64,000 nt of DNA from Incurvaria masculella (GCA_946894095.1 OX335642.1:21897021-21961020), one strand, 5' to 3'. Counted from the stretch's first letter, positions 30,385-43,672 are shown. The notes: a model not told the origin generated them from the sequence alone. Numbers and translations are program-made.

Positions 30385-31507
30385 ATAAAACAGCATACCA
30401 CTTCATGGCGATGTTTACACAGAAATACAAACGTTTTCGACAGTATTAATTTCCTTTGTTGAAATTCGCTAGAACCAGGGTTCAGTTAGGCTCCAATTTT
30501 ATTTATTCTGTCAATACAAAAACCATTTTTAACGTTTCAGTGCATGATTTGTTGTTTTTTATATAAATAAGATGGCTTAAGTTTTTTTTGTGCTTCCATT
30601 ATAATATGGAGTAAGAGTATTTTCTAAAACACTATTTAACGTTCACTATTTAAAGTTCACATTACTTGGAATTACACGAGTGCTATTTTGTTATCACCAC
30701 CGCTCCCATCCTAGAAAGGCCCAAGAAAAATCATTAGTGATTTCACGAAACCCTAACAGCTCGACGCGTTCTGTTTGAAATGTTTCACCGCGTCCGTGTC
30801 GGCTAAATCGCTTCGTTCCCTCTCAAAGCACCTCCGAATGGGAACACTACTCAGGAATATATCAGGAAACGAACTATACAATAACCTATAAATAATATTT
30901 GAATTATATTCAAGTTGGATGCAAAAAAAATATTGGGTGCTATGTGTTCATGATTATTATTTTGCAGAATCATTGTTTAAAGAAACGAAATAGACAAATA
31001 TATTTAATGTTCTTATTCCACCATCGCTTTGCGTTCAAAATGCAAGTATTCTACCCATAAACTTTGTTTACTCTTAAATATCAAAATAAAGTTCAAAATT
31101 TTTTTTCTTGATATGCGTCGAGAAATTGATGTTGCTATTAAAATTATTCCGAAATCTTAGGCGATTACAATTTTTTTGATATGCTTAAAAATTATGCATA
31201 GAATTCTTGAAAAAAAAGGTGTAAACTTTTTATAATAATGTTGAACTTTAAACGCAACTCATTTATCTAACTAAACAGTGAACAGTATTTACTTAACACT
31301 TGGTACGCATAGTTCGGGATTCTCTAATTCGATTTCCACCATACCTATATGGTATTTATTATTTTATGGACAACCAAAACAGTTTTGAGCTGAAACCAGC
31401 TGGCGGCATGGTAGTCGTACTGCCCACGAAAGATTTACTTACCTCTTCGGAAACAAAAAAAAAAACATACTTGAGGTTGGTATAATAAAGATTTACGTCA
31501 GCAGCGC
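30385..31507. other. Intergenic, nothing recognised
   Basis: AT-rich; 31401-31430 carries a copy of the TGGCGG..GTAG..CTGCCCACGAAA motif (see findings). Confidence 0.35.
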
Positions 31508-31603
31508 GTTAAAATGTTAAACTAGATTCGAAAATAAATAATTAAAATTGATAGTTTCCCGCCAAAAATAGTCATAATTTTTAACAGCTCAATAATATTT
31601 TTT
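31508..31603 (+). repeat. Direct repeat, copy B (copy A at 28960-29059)
   Basis: See copy A. The downstream sequence is unrelated to that after copy A, so similarity ends near 31603. Confidence 0.75.
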
Positions 31604-34600
31604 ATGTGAGCACATTGTAACGACTTAACTAGAGTTATGTCAACTATTTCTTCTGAAATAGAAGCCCGTATCAAATATAACGAAGGAATAAAAGATAACG
31701 AGCTCTTGTTCACGCTACGAATGTAGTCACCGCCACAGAAACGGGCGACAAAACCGATTATCTGTGCGCTCTATCTACAGTGCAAGTATTCCGGTGTGAT
31801 GTCGAACCACAGAGCTATACGTCTACTAGAACCTGATTAAAGATTATTGGCTATAATTACATCATACCATTAAACGGAACACTTTCTAGCAGTCACACAA
31901 TAAAAATAAAAACTCATTAGATTTCTTCTACACCACATTCAAACATTTTTTGGATATTATAAAAGTACTTCAATCTATTTTTATTAAACTAACTGCATTA
32001 AACGGTCCCTCCGTTATACATTTATACAATATACAATACGTTATGCAATACATTTTGTTTATATACTGTAATCGTCTACTAGTATGTATTTACTCATGTT
32101 CTCTTTCTGATGCACGCACATATTTTTATAATCTTTTTCTAAATTGTTTTTTTGTTGTTTACCGAGAAGAGTCACAAAGTGAAAACTGGCGCACAATACA
32201 GATTATGCCCCCGAAATCAATATTTCGGGGAATATTAAAAATATTGAACACTGCTCTTCTATTATGGATGGTCTATAATCATGTCCTATTTGTATGTCAC
32301 ATTCTTATACATTATTTTTATCACTTTCACACTTTTTAAATCTCGTTCTTTATCTCACACTGTCTTCTTTCAGCTGACGTTGGTATCTTACTCTACTCGT
32401 GTCTTTCGTGGATATCTTTTTGCATATCTGCTACCATACCCAATTTGTCTATTCATAACACACGGAATCTACTATAGTAATAGTTTATTTCAATAAAAAT
32501 AAATCTAATAATTTGATATGTCGATTCTAGTAAACGGATAACTCTGAGATACTCATACGTCAAGCTACCCAAATTCTATCGCCCAGCTAATTAAAATTAA
32601 TTGTCACCACAAGTCTACGACTCCACGCGGGCGCTCCCCCAGTACTCAGACACAATTCATTAAACGACCAACTGAATGTATGGGCAATCGATACTATCTA
32701 ATACGCTTGCTTTTTAAGGGGATTCACACGATGGGGCGAAGACGTTCTGAACGACTTAAGGGCGTAACATGAGACGATTATGTTTAGTTTGATAAGACTG
32801 CATTTAAAACAACATTTATTTATACGAGTATTGTTTTTTATTTGATAGGTAGGAAAGTAACTACCAATAGTTAATTATACTTTTTCGTTCTAAGCAAGTA
32901 CGTCGCTTATTCCAAGGAATGTGATATGTGTGTATGTATAATCGACCGTGAAGCAAGGACACATTAATTAAAGAAAGATCCTTGTCAAAATAACTACTTT
33001 GTATGTTTTTCTGGTTTGGCTCCAGGCTTGACGTATATACGTAGAGTATGCAGTTTTCCTGTAACTTGCGTAATCTAAGTAATTAATTATTAATCCTTAA
33101 ATTATTGAAGTGACAAGAATTGACTATATTGAATTGAATGAAAAACACCATTGATTTTTGTTTCTGTAACGACCATCTTTCTGGGGTTACGCGTAGAAAT
33201 GAGAAAATTACTATCTTGAAATAAATCGAATACGTTATTAATTATGAACATTAACCGTAGTAAATACACCTTAATAAAATTTACTCAAACGTATTGTTCG
33301 AAGCGGGTCCTATTTAGTATAAATATTCCTAAAAATCTTTTCCCATGTCGACCATACACATGTATTAAGAAAGCCTCCTGGTACGGAAAATCGATGGATT
33401 TTGTCCGACATTGACATATTTGAAGTTCCCCAGTTTCAGAATCCGTAAATTAATCAAGACGATTTTCGCCCTGCATTATTCATTCTCGACGATAAAGAAT
33501 GACGAATTGACTGACGAAGTAAAAATAAAATAACATATTAGTGACGATGGTTGGATGACTGCTTGTAGTTGACTTAGCTCAAACTTGATTTATTGTAGTT
33601 TCAATTATGTTTACCATCTACCGTGTGAATACGAGCATCGCTAAAGGTACACAGCCCTATCTTATAGAGCAGCACAGAATCTGAATCAGATATATATCTC
33701 TATTCTGGTATTCCATGAATAGAGCAACAGGCAAACTTATAGAAATTATTCTTCGTTACTGGTGTTCACAACTTTAATCTGAATACATTTAAATAACCCT
33801 TTTTTAAATGTCGGACCATAATTGAATTTAATTCTGTACAAAATGTTCAACATAGACCAAATAATGCACAAGATCCTTCAGTATCAGCTGACACCATCCG
33901 ATCTGAGTGTACGGAACCCTACTACCCGAAAACTCCCCACAGCTCAGGTAAACCTAAGAAATTACAAACACTATGTTGCAAGATAAACGTTGAACGTACG
34001 TATGTAGTGATAGGATTGAAAACAGTAATCAAATTGCGGGTTTCACAACAGTACATGCGTTGAACTAGTTAGTCAGACTAAATGGTACTGTGTAGTTTGT
34101 TGGCCGACATGGATAAATTTATTCCATAGAGCAAATCAAGTGCAATATCTTGCAGTTGTATTGTCAAAGTAGTGATTAATTTCACTAGTTTCTTCTCTAC
34201 TTCTAATAAAAAACGAACCTAAATAAACTTTAACTAACCTAACCTGTGTCTATTTTAATAATAATATTACTAGTGATATAGTAAACAATTTAGAGATTTG
34301 ACAATAATCCGGAACTATGTAATGTTACTTAGCTAGGTCGTCTTATTAACACACGATCTTAAAATACCACTTCCCCTAGTGCTCTATAATAAAGGTATGT
34401 GAAATTTACTGCTGCACTATAAAATATAAGAAAAACGAATAAAATATGCAGGTTACAAAAGCTCGAATGCATACAAAAAAAATCATTACAGGCTTTCAGA
34501 CAGCATGACTTTTAATCAGATTTAAATATATTAAATACATTTATCATATTTATTATATTATAATATAGATTTAAATATACCACAATAATTTAATTTTATT

Positions 34601-36909
34601 CTCAGCAGTTCGTTCTCACCAGTACGTAACGGTTCTATGTAGGCAATTGATTGGGATATGTAATGCGTGTGTTTTCTCCTTTTACGTTGCACCAGAACAA
34701 TATTTTAAATCTAAAACAAAAATATTACACTACTGATTTTTTTTTCGCTAGGGTTTTAAATGTAGCAGCGATAAATGTTTGCAAGTAAATCTTGTCAATG
34801 AAATGAAATCGAGTCGTGAGTTTTTAGGTTCATTGCAAAATTGAGCATTCGGTGTTTTTGTGCCTGTCTGTCGTTCTGCTTATATGTAACATTATAACCG
34901 CTTGCCATATTTTGATATGATTTATATCTTCGTATATATTGATTCTGCCCATAATGTATAGGCTGCGTGCACCTTTTTAAAGTACCTAGGAGATTAGCAG
35001 TGGGGTTCACTATGATAGAAGCCGACAGTTTTCTAAAGTTGAATATTAACTAAAAAAATACTAAATCCTTATTGCGTCGGTATGAAAAACCATCTGATTA
35101 TAATTAATACATCTAATAATGAGATCATACAAATTAAATTACAGTTTATCTATTATTGATGGCAGAATGAATTTAGCTAGAATATTGTGCATGCTGTTAA
35201 TAGCGCTAAACAAAATAATTATTGATGCAACAATACTCTGTTCCATGTATGTAAAGTTCTCGTGGTGGAGATCGGGTCGGAGCCGTGTTTGCCGACTACG
35301 GGATTGAACTTTAGCCAGCGGGAGATGCATACGCCGGACAGAGGCGGCGCTGGCATCATTCAGGGTTGCCACAAATTATAGACTTCGTTTATTTAGGCGG
35401 GTTGTAGTTTGGTGGTTACGCCTGTGATGTTTAAAGTAATCATTATTCTCAAAGATAGTAGGGCCGTATTTTGGAAATTAAGACAAAGATATACGCAATA
35501 ATGTTAAAATTCAACATCGATAGACTCGAAAGCAAGGAGATCGTTTCGCAAAAATAAACCCAAAGTCATAACATCACCGTATTTTTTCTGATTTCCACCG
35601 TTTTTTTTATTTACTTTTTGCGTAAAATTACATATTTTGGACAGCTATAACAATTTTATTAAGCCCTGACATTTTTTAAAAATTACAGAAAGTCCACATC
35701 GGTCTCTGCTTTTGACTGCGGGAACCTAATATCAAAGGTATCGTGGTAATGCCCTATTAATACATTTAAAACGGTCAGATACCTCGTACTGCTAAAAAAA
35801 TACAGGATCCTGAAATTCAAATACATGCCTATGACATTGATGAAAATATAAATTTACATTGACAAAATTACATATTCACCAATTCAATTATAAAAAATGT
35901 AATCGTGAAAAATATGATATTTTGAAATGGAAGCAACCGACATATTCAGTTTTTTGGCCTTTTGCCTTCAAGATTTTGAAAAGTGCTGATGTGCTCTTTC
36001 TGCATTTATTCATTGTTATAATATTTTGCCAATTTTATTAATGCACACAATCACATATTTTTAAAATCTATAACAAAGTAACAATTAAATCTAAATCAAT
36101 ATGTACTCGAATTAAAATTACATGAATCAAACAAAAGAAGGAGAACCACAGACCAGACAACGCAATGGTTGGTGGGGGACAATTAGGAATCTTTTTAAGA
36201 ACAAAAAAAAAACTCTGATTAAATTAAATATCAAGTTTTGTCAACCCTGTTTTTACGCATTGCGCCTGCGCCACCGCGTCAGGCGCGTGAAGGTAACAAC
36301 GCTTGATTTATAATTTTATTTCACCTTTAATATGTTTTGAAACAAGACTGGAGACGTATTTCGTTACGGTCGGGAAGTTAATTTGGTGTGTGGTTTATTT
36401 AATGTTGCCGCTGCTCCGCTTCCAATGTTGCTTAATCTGAAGGCTTTTACTCTAAACTTGAGTTGTGACACGTTTATAATTAAGCTGCCTTTCTTTGTCG
36501 GCACCGGGAGAAATGTGTCAAAAGCAGGATTAGGAGTTCGAGCGTGTTTCTCTACGTACGATTTGATATTCTCATATTGGACCAACGAATGTTGTTTATA
36601 GAGTTCCAAACATCACATAATATTGATAAGCGTGAATTAAACGTCCGATTTGTATTTAATCTGAATACCAAAGTTGAAAGGAAAACAATATTACATTTGA
36701 TATTTGCATGTATTTAAGGGATACGAAATTACCGTTATCTCATTGATTTTGTGCATAGACATATTTACTTAAGCATTGTTATCAGACCTTTTAATCCGGG
36801 ATACCAAAATCTAGTTTGGGGACGATAGCAATTAGGCAATACCGCAAACCCAACTCCGTGCAGCCTGCAATGGCTTTGCCGGAAGTCTTGGTGCCCTCAT
36901 CCGTGCCGT
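31604..36909. other. 5.3-kb stretch without recognisable genes
   Basis: AT-rich. Minor items: a small hairpin near 32205-32225 (CCCCGAAAT..ATTTCGGGG), a weak SINE relic near 33110-33190, a very AT-rich block near 34500-34590, and GC-richer patches near 35250-35350 and 36250-36290. The frames at 36364-36609 (both strands open) have no ATG-started, recognisable product. Confidence 0.4.
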
Positions 36910-37042
36910 AAGAGGCTATATCGAATAATAACAATGATTGTCTTAAAATTCATTGTTTTTTTTAGCATTTAAAAAAGAAACTTGCTTCAATTAACAAAAT
37001 AACATCATTTGCAATTGGTATCACTTCGAGTGACGGACCTGT
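36910..37042 (+). mobile_element. Detached end of the mariner family at 26351
   Basis: Matches 26351-26487 in inverted orientation: 'GAGGCTATATCGAATAATAA', 'AACAATGATTGTCTTAAAAT' and a terminal GTGACGGACC(T)GTA. One C of the terminal repeat is lost. The rest of the element is absent. Confidence 0.75.
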
Positions 37043-37115
37043 AGTTTACACATTTCAACAGCAATCGTTGTTGCAACCTGTAGATTCTTTACTTACTAGG
37101 TGCTAGGGTTGATCC

Positions 37116-37171
37116 AAAATGGTGTCGTTGAACCGCAAACTAATCAGTTTGAGGTTCCACGACACCATTTT
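37116..37171. repeat. 26-bp hairpin with 4-nt loop
   Basis: Arms 37116-37141 and 37146-37171 pair with two mismatches (AAAATGGTGTCGT...). The loop is very tight, so an inverted-repeat relic is more likely than a microRNA precursor. Confidence 0.75.
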
Positions 37172-37376
37172 TATTTTGAAACATTGCAAACATGTTTGGT
37201 CTGAAGATTCGTCTTATTTTCTTCCATTATCTAACCTCCTTATTCTAACTGCATCATGGTCTATATCGTTCATCTAAAATCTCGTAAATAAAACTTGACA
37301 GGAATAACATTTTTGATGTTTCTAAGGTGAGGTCACCTCATGCCACACCTACGATAAGCTTTGTGTTTTATTCCAT

Positions 37377-38170
37377 ACCAGCAGCCGTCCCGGCTTTGAA
37401 ATATTTAAAATAAAAAAAGACTTAGATATTATTCTTAGATGATTATTAGATATTAGAGGGCTCCGATAATAAACGCGTCCGATCGCTGCTAAAAGTGCAA
37501 TCGTGAGAACCGCGGCCTCCGACGCGCTATTTACAGGCACGCTCCCGCCGCCCAGCCAGCCGGTACCGCCGCAAACGCTACGTCCCGCAATTTTTAAATC
37601 TGTAATATCTTCGAAAATATTCACTTAAATCATATGCTGTAGAGGGCCATATAGATCTATTTTAAATCAACAGTGTATTTAGGGTATTTAATTGGATAAG
37701 GATTAATGCTGTATTGGTTAAAATCGCTTCGAAAATGAGCCGTAAAAAGTAAATGACAAAAAAATGTTATTGTGGGATATCCATAAGAGATAGACATATA
37801 CCATCGCGGAGTTTTCTGTAGAACTTTTCAATGTGTACAATACTTAGTACATTATTTTGATAAATCTCGTAGGGTTTAGCCTGCGTTTGCAATGTAAGTG
37901 GAGAAAAAATATTTTTTTACGACATCACATTAGAAACCTCAAAAATAACAGTATTTCTCCACTATTTAATGGACCTTTCTCTTTAATCACTATATCTATT
38001 TAAAAAACCGCATTAAAATCCGTTGCGTAGATGTAAAGATTTAAGCATACATACGGGAGTGATTACGTCAGCCAACGAATTTCTCGATTAAATATCGAAT
38101 ATAGATAATGCTTCCTCTGTCTGTCTGCTGTATGATTTAGCATAATAATCGTACGCTGAGGCATTTTACT
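37377..38170 (+). mobile_element. Family D element, second start (diverged, 3' end unclear)
   Basis: Begins ACCAGCAGCCGTCCCGGCTT like 11922, then diverges quickly and has an internal GC-rich block (37480-37590). The right boundary is a guess; no clear terminal motif was found. Confidence 0.35.
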
Positions 38171-38599
38171 GCAATGACTGAGATATCAACATTTTTGCTG
38201 TCGTCACCAAAGTCGATTTTGGTATCGGAGACCCGAGTAAGTCCGATTTAACTTACCGGGTTGTTATATTGCATAAATAATGTCTACGTTTTATATCCAG
38301 TTTCAAGTGTTTATTATAAAACACTTTTAAAAAAATAGATATTTTTCATAACAAGCTATCCATATCATAAAGTCATCCAACTGTATATAGCCTATTTTCT
38401 TGTCGTAAATTGCCAATAAACTAGTCCAAACAGACATGCCGGCTTGTTTTGTTCGTACGGAAGAATGGGTGCCTTTATTTGCGTATTCTGTTTGTGTAGG
38501 AAAGTGGCCCTCAGATAAATAGGCATCGGCCGTTCGCTTTTTTCCGTTCGCGAGTCGGCGGGATACCCATTTTAGACAGAAAAACATACATATATAGCT

Positions 38600-39020
38600 A
38601 ATACCACACCCTCAGTTATGATATTAGTCAAACACAACGCATTCCTAAAATAATTAGGTACCATGCCACGGACCTTTATGAGCACAGCTACATAAACTGG
38701 ATGGACAACAGGTAAATTTTTCAATGCCGTTTCGACTGTATTTTCATACAAAGCGATGGTATTCTAGCGGAAATTAGATGTCGGGTCTTCACACAGTGAG
38801 TCGGTCGTACATTGCGTGATGGAAGGCGTCCAACATTCTACTGGCGTTTTTATGCTCACATATAACGATGATGAGGGTAGCAGAGGAGACGATACGGATG
38901 GTGTAGTTATGGGGTGCTGCAGATGAAGTTTGGTTCTGGTCGGTCATTCAATCTTGACGGAACGTGGGGACAGAGCTCTACAGTTTTACATGCATTCCGA
39001 ACCACGGACCCTGCGCCACT
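38600..39020 (-). mobile_element. SINE copy, interrupted
   Basis: The tail and body ('AATTAGGTACCATGCCACGG', 'AACTGGATGGACAACAGG') end near 38765, and the head-proximal part ('CAGTTTTACATGCATTCCGA', 'CCACTAAGCTACGAAT') resumes near 38978. About 210 bp of unrelated sequence lies between. Confidence 0.55.
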
Positions 39021-39439
39021 AAGCTACGAATCGCATTTTGTATATCGGCGCCAATTTAATGTAATATTTTAATTAAATGAAAGAATTAGTGTAAGGTCGA
39101 ATTTGATTATTGATTTTAAATATCTTCTGCATTGAAAACATATACTCGATTTCTAAAACATGAATTTTCGAGTATCCATAATACTAGGCATATGTAAGCA
39201 TATGTTTGATAAGTCTCACTAATATGGTCAAAGCTGTGATATTATAAAATCACAAATGTCATTAAAAATCCCAGATTATTGTCAATTAGGGAATTTTCTT
39301 GCAGTGAAATGAGTATTGCAAGGGTAGGTGAAGTTAGGATTATTGTAAGAAAAAGAGGCCTTTCACGATAATTGATAATTTTGTAATATCCCTGCAAAAA
39401 ATATAATCTCACGGACACAGATAGCTTATTAACATTTTT

Positions 39440-39570
39440 ATAGACCATAATATGGATGGCCACACAACTATTGTTATGATATAAGCCCAACATACCGCAT
39501 TATCGAAGGAATTAGGTGCCATGCCAGGACCTTCCCTTTATGAGCACGGCAACATTGAACTGGATGGATT
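39440..39570 (-). mobile_element. SINE tail fragment
   Basis: 'GAATTAGGTGCCATGCCAGG' through 'TTGAACTGGATGGA', truncated before the body. Confidence 0.65.
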
Positions 39571-40529
39571 GTTTGACTATATTATATTATAAATTTCGTT
39601 TCAACTTCGCCAAACGTCAGACCGTACATTCTTACGTAACACCATAACACTATGACAATTAAACTTTTAAACTTACAATAAAATCTTTTACTCATAATCT
39701 GTGCTTTGATGAAAAGCTTTTGTTGTGCATAACTGATACTAGATATATTCGAAAAAAAAAATTCCATCCTTTTTCCATTCCCGATGCGCGAAGTCGCAGT
39801 GGGCGGACATGTTTCTCCTCCAAATATGGCCAAGGAAAATATACAATTTTACGGCTGTGACTGCAAATCATGGAGTAGCAGCGCGTTGCTAAACAGGAGG
39901 ATCGAAATTGAAACCAATCTTTTGCTTCGACCGAACTTGAACAATATCATTAGCTGTGCCAGACGCGCGTCGGGATCATAGTGGTCGGGATTGTGCACGT
40001 AATGCCCTACAGTTGATCGCCTTCGTCTGATGTTGCTTTTATGACAGTTGGACACGTCAGCCATAGTTCGCGCATCGCGGGCGCGACGCGACACGAAGCG
40101 GCGGCGGCGGCGCCGTGCCAACTTCAGCCATGTCGAAATTGTACTGCCGACACGCAGCAGGGGCGGAGAAAGTGTGGCGTGCTTCCCCGCACACACGAGG
40201 GGATCGATATTTTACCGTTCAGTCAACTTCACCTCCTTTCGTTTGATACCTCACATGCATGTCGATGACCGTGGATGTCAAAGAGCACGAAATGACGGGA
40301 GTGGACCACGTAGTCATCCGTACAGCGGCAACATAGCCACTTTTACATACATTGACGATAACGCCGGCCAGGTTCCCTTACAAGTTCGCTCACTCCTGAT
40401 GTTCTTGAGTTCCAACGACACTAAGAACGCATAGGAACACATAATAACTACGCAGGAAGCAATTTAGTGCAACTAACATTCTATGTTGCGTGTCCCGAAT
40501 TTGTAATCGAAATTACAAACTTACAAATA
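39571..40529. other. GC-rich island, possible promoter or first exon
   Basis: 40040-40250 is strongly GC-rich. On the minus strand an ATG at 40064 opens 71 codons to 39849 (MADVSNCHKSNIRRRRSTVG...). Its first part has gene-like composition but no known domain. On the plus strand TTCAGTC near 40220 resembles an initiator. This is a candidate 5' end of an unidentified gene and nothing more. Confidence 0.25.
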
Positions 40530-40738
40530 TTACATACCATTCCATTCTTGGAATTCCGTGTTTAGGAATTAGGACCACTTTTATAGCGGTTGTCAAAGCG
40601 ATCTTCTCGACGGTAAGATTCCGGAACACGATATTTATGTTATTCAAGAAAATCCCTTTTACAACCGATATAAAAGCGGTTTTCTCGATAGAAAGATTCC
40701 TGATTCCTCAGCACATATTTCCGAGAATATGCCTACTG
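40530..40738. mobile_element. MITE-like element, truncated copy 2 of 14212-14466
   Basis: Shares GGTTGTCAAAGCGAT, TATAAAAGCGGTTTTCTCGA, 'GATTCCTGATTCCT' and the terminal GCCTACTG. Confidence 0.6.
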
Positions 40739-40779
40739 GACACGACACGTATGGTAACTGTCGCGATGATGATACTATC

Positions 40780-41000
40780 CCAACAAGTATACTTCGCATT
40801 GCTGAAGGAATTAGTTACCATAGGACCTATCCTGATTACCCTATACCGGGAAAGTAAGGAAGTGGACTAACAGTCTAACAGCTCGCTAGTTTTGGTACCA
40901 ATGCATCGTATGAAAGATGGTTGAAGCGGCAATGAAAATTGTCCTGTTTTCCATCAAGTTCAATGCAGCCGTTCAATGTAAGAAATATCCTGGACAAACC
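40780..41000. mobile_element. Two SINE fragments in opposite orientation
   Basis: 40790-40850 (minus: 'GAAGGAATTAGTTACCATAG') is followed by 40880-41000 (plus: 'TTGGTACCAATGCATCG', 'TGGTTGAAGCGGCAATGAAA', 'TTTCCATCAAGTTCAATG'). Confidence 0.5.
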
Positions 41001-41079
41001 ACCTACAAAGTTCCCTTGCGGAATATTTCACAAATATTGTGACACTATGTGTGGTGTAAGCTACTGTGTAGTAGTATTT

Positions 41080-41260
41080 AAACTATTGTTTAATATTGGC
41101 TCACCACAGTTATTTTCCTCGGTACTTGTGGCCGACATTTCGAACTGTCCCGTGCAGTTAATTTTGTTCAAATGTTCAAATGTTCACGGGACATTCCAAA
41201 TGTCTCGGCCACAAGGACCGAGGAAAATAACTGCGGTAAGCCAATATCACACAATAGTTT
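41080..41260. mobile_element. Foldback element, about 75-bp arms, 30-bp loop
   Basis: Arms 41080-41154 and 41185-41260 pair with scattered mismatches (shared: TTATTTTCCTCGGT, CTTGTGGCCGA, GTCCCGTG). Begins AAACTATTG and ends CAATAGTTT. Confidence 0.8.
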
Positions 41261-41569
41261 AGCTATCAAGGTGTTAAAAAAACTCACGGGTTTATAATAA
41301 TGAGACATCCGAATTGTAAACGAAAATGCATAATTCAGTTCTTGATACAAAATAAAGAGATGCATTCCCTGGTTCCAAATTACAACACACATTTTCCGAC
41401 ACAAGAGAGGCTTCGATTGACGAAACCACATAAAATATCAAACTGGCATATGTCATACCCAAAATCCCACGTATCTTAATCCATTCTAAGAGATCGTTTG
41501 GCGGTACAGGCTAATCAAATAATTGTACTATTAAATACGTGCGGTTCTCATTTTATGTACAATAGCTGA

Positions 41570-42300
41570 ATTACCCGGCTCCACTTGGGCCAATGTCATT
41601 TTGGACTGATGTCGGCCTAAATTATTTCTTGGATAAAAAGTAGCCCAAAGGACTCTGGTTCGTAAGGCTCGTCCGGGACAATCTATCCAACTGCCAAATT
41701 TAATCAAAATCTTTTAAGCCGATATGGCATGATTTAATGAGAAACATCCAAACAAAAATAAATCCAATTTAAAAGTTTGTGCCGCCAGAACCGTACTGTA
41801 CTGGCGCTGCTACATTGAAATGAATAGAAAACCAACAAAGGCTGGATTAATCCTTCCACCGAATAAGTAAGTAATGAAGGGGACCTAAAGTTTTACGTGG
41901 AATCAAAACCACATCGAAAACGTTAACCCATCCCGAACCTGACTGCGCCCAGGGATATTACAGGTTGACAAAACACGCACATAAATCGGGCGAGTGATTC
42001 GCAAGTCATAAGAATTTAACACTCACGGCTAAATCTCTGGTAATTAAGCGTTATATTATGTAGCTTATAAGTTATGAGTATGATCAGTCTGGACGTAGAT
42101 ACTAAATCGGGTAATTCGTTCTCAAGTAATAAGCATTTTCACCCACTGTTCACATTTTTGGCAATTAAGCGTGATGCTAAGTAGTCGTAAAGTTTCGGGA
42201 AATATCAAGCCGTACTTCGGTCAAATAATATAAACACTCATTACAATTAGCATCAAAATCGGATAAGTGGTAGAAAAAGCGTAAATATGAGTGACGAGGG
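41570..42300 (+). mobile_element. Microsatellite-tailed element family A, diverged copy
   Basis: 'TACCCGGCTCC', 'CGGCCTAAATTATTTCTTGG', 'GGATAAAAAGTAGCCCA', 'CCAAATTTAATCAAAATC' match the starts at 50530 and 51652. The 3' end is not recognisable. Confidence 0.6.
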
Positions 42301-42649
42301 CCGCGCTATTAATTCGTTATCAAAAATCAGATTTTTGGTACTGATGTAAATCAGTCCCTTGTACCTTTGTACTAGCTAGATAGTAAGGCTTAGCCCTTAT
42401 GCATTAGGTTCACTGGATAGAATTGAAGAAACAAAAAATAACCAAAAATATTTACTTGCTAGAATTATTGGTCCAAAATTGATCATGGACTTTGGCGCAA
42501 ACTTGCATGGGAGATTGTTTCATTATTTATGTATCGATGCAAATTAATGTAGCCTATTTCTTTCATTATAAATATTTTATGTTTTGAGATGGTACTATTT
42601 ATTTTATAATGATGTTATTTTTTACATATTTAATGGTTCGAAACATGTG

Positions 42650-42773
42650 TATGTCACTGAACTCCTCCGTGAACGTGTTTATTGGGTGGGTTAGATTCAG
42701 GGTTTCATCGAATAGGTGGCGCTGTTGTCAAGATATTGACCCGAACAGAGCCGGGCACCTCAGCTAGTATATT
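42650..42773 (-). mobile_element. Family E repeat, copy 1
   Basis: 'ATGTCACTGAACTCCTCCGT', 'GGTGGCGCTGTTGTCAAGAT', ending GAGCCGGGCACCTCAGCTAGT. A second copy is at 44560-44722; the CAGCTAGT end is the inverse of the CTAGCTG start of family A, so the two may be related. A partial copy lies at 23565-23600. Confidence 0.55.
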
Positions 42774-43554
42774 ATGAAGACTCAGTTGTTAGTTGTTTGT
42801 GTTTATCGTTTTTAGGCTGTTCGCTTGATACAGATACTTTTTAATTGTTATTGTAACGTGTGTGCATATTGTATAGCCCTGCTGACAACCTTAAATCAAT
42901 AGTAAAAAAAAAGTAAGACATCAGAAATTATATTGAGTCTCGTGAGTCGTAAATCTTTACATACCAAATATAAAAGGCAAAAGGAAAATGTTGCACCTGA
43001 TCCTTTAACGAGAAACCCATAACTAACCGACCAGAGTACAAAGAAGTTTTAACTATTTTCACTGCCCTGTGCTCCAACAATGGGCAATTGAAGGTCTGAA
43101 TTATCACTTTTATCACGCAATTACGTAGAGTAGTCGGTAAATACACTCGCAGCGGGCGACCCCGCGACCCTAGAGAGCGCCGTTCGATGCCGCGCCGCGC
43201 CGCAGCGAGCGTGCAAACTGCCTGCTTCACACGGCCATAATTGGTTGGCGCCAGCTATGCTATCACGTAAATTGGCGACTTATGACCTCTGCTATGTTAC
43301 CGATCGATAAGGTTACCTTGCACAGTACGCGCCAAACCTAGAATACGAGGAAGTTAGAGTATTCACTGCTTCATGGATATACTGAAGAAGTGAATGCTTC
43401 GCCTTGCTCAATATAAACATACATTCTAGAACAATAAATAAACACATTACTCAGGCGGTAAGGTTAATTGTCATTGAGTCAGATGTTAAGGTCTACAGGA
43501 GTATAATTTAAATTATCTGTTCGGAGTAAGTATTTTTATACGTGTTTTGTTATG
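42774..43554. other. Intergenic with GC-rich patch
   Basis: 43140-43215 is GC-rich and promoter-like by composition only. No gene recognised. Confidence 0.35.
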
Positions 43555-43672
43555 GAACTAATACCAACTACCGTCATAATGCTAACACACCACATGGCAA
43601 AGTGGTGTGTTGGGGTAATATCTGACAATCAGTTTGGTATTAGTCATACATGTCTAGTTACATAAAAAAAGT
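43555..43672. mobile_element. Two SINE tails abutting head-to-head
   Basis: A minus-strand tail ('ACTAATACCAACTACCGTCA') meets a plus-strand tail ('TTGGTATTAGTCATACATG', 'CTAGTTACATAAAAAAAG') around a small inverted repeat of CACACCAC/GTGGTGTG. Confidence 0.55.

Noticed and set aside
28960..31603. LTR retrotransposon bounded by the 100-bp direct repeats
   Set aside because: No TG..CA ends, primer site, polypurine tract or target duplication.
31950..32339. 129-codon hydrophobic frame that could look like a membrane protein
   Set aside because: Starts at TTG in very AT-rich DNA; the Phe/Leu/Ile/Tyr excess is what such composition yields by chance.
36364..36609. 81-codon minus-strand frame with plausible residue mix
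   Set aside because: It lacks an ATG (starts at TTG after a stop), has no acceptor upstream, and the opposite strand is equally open.
37116..37171. microRNA precursor
   Set aside because: The loop is only 4 nt and the stem does not extend into the flanks, unlike known precursors.
40048..40434. 128-codon plus-strand Arg-rich frame
   Set aside because: It opens at TTG in a GC-rich island and has no recognisable content; the island itself is noted as possible promoter.
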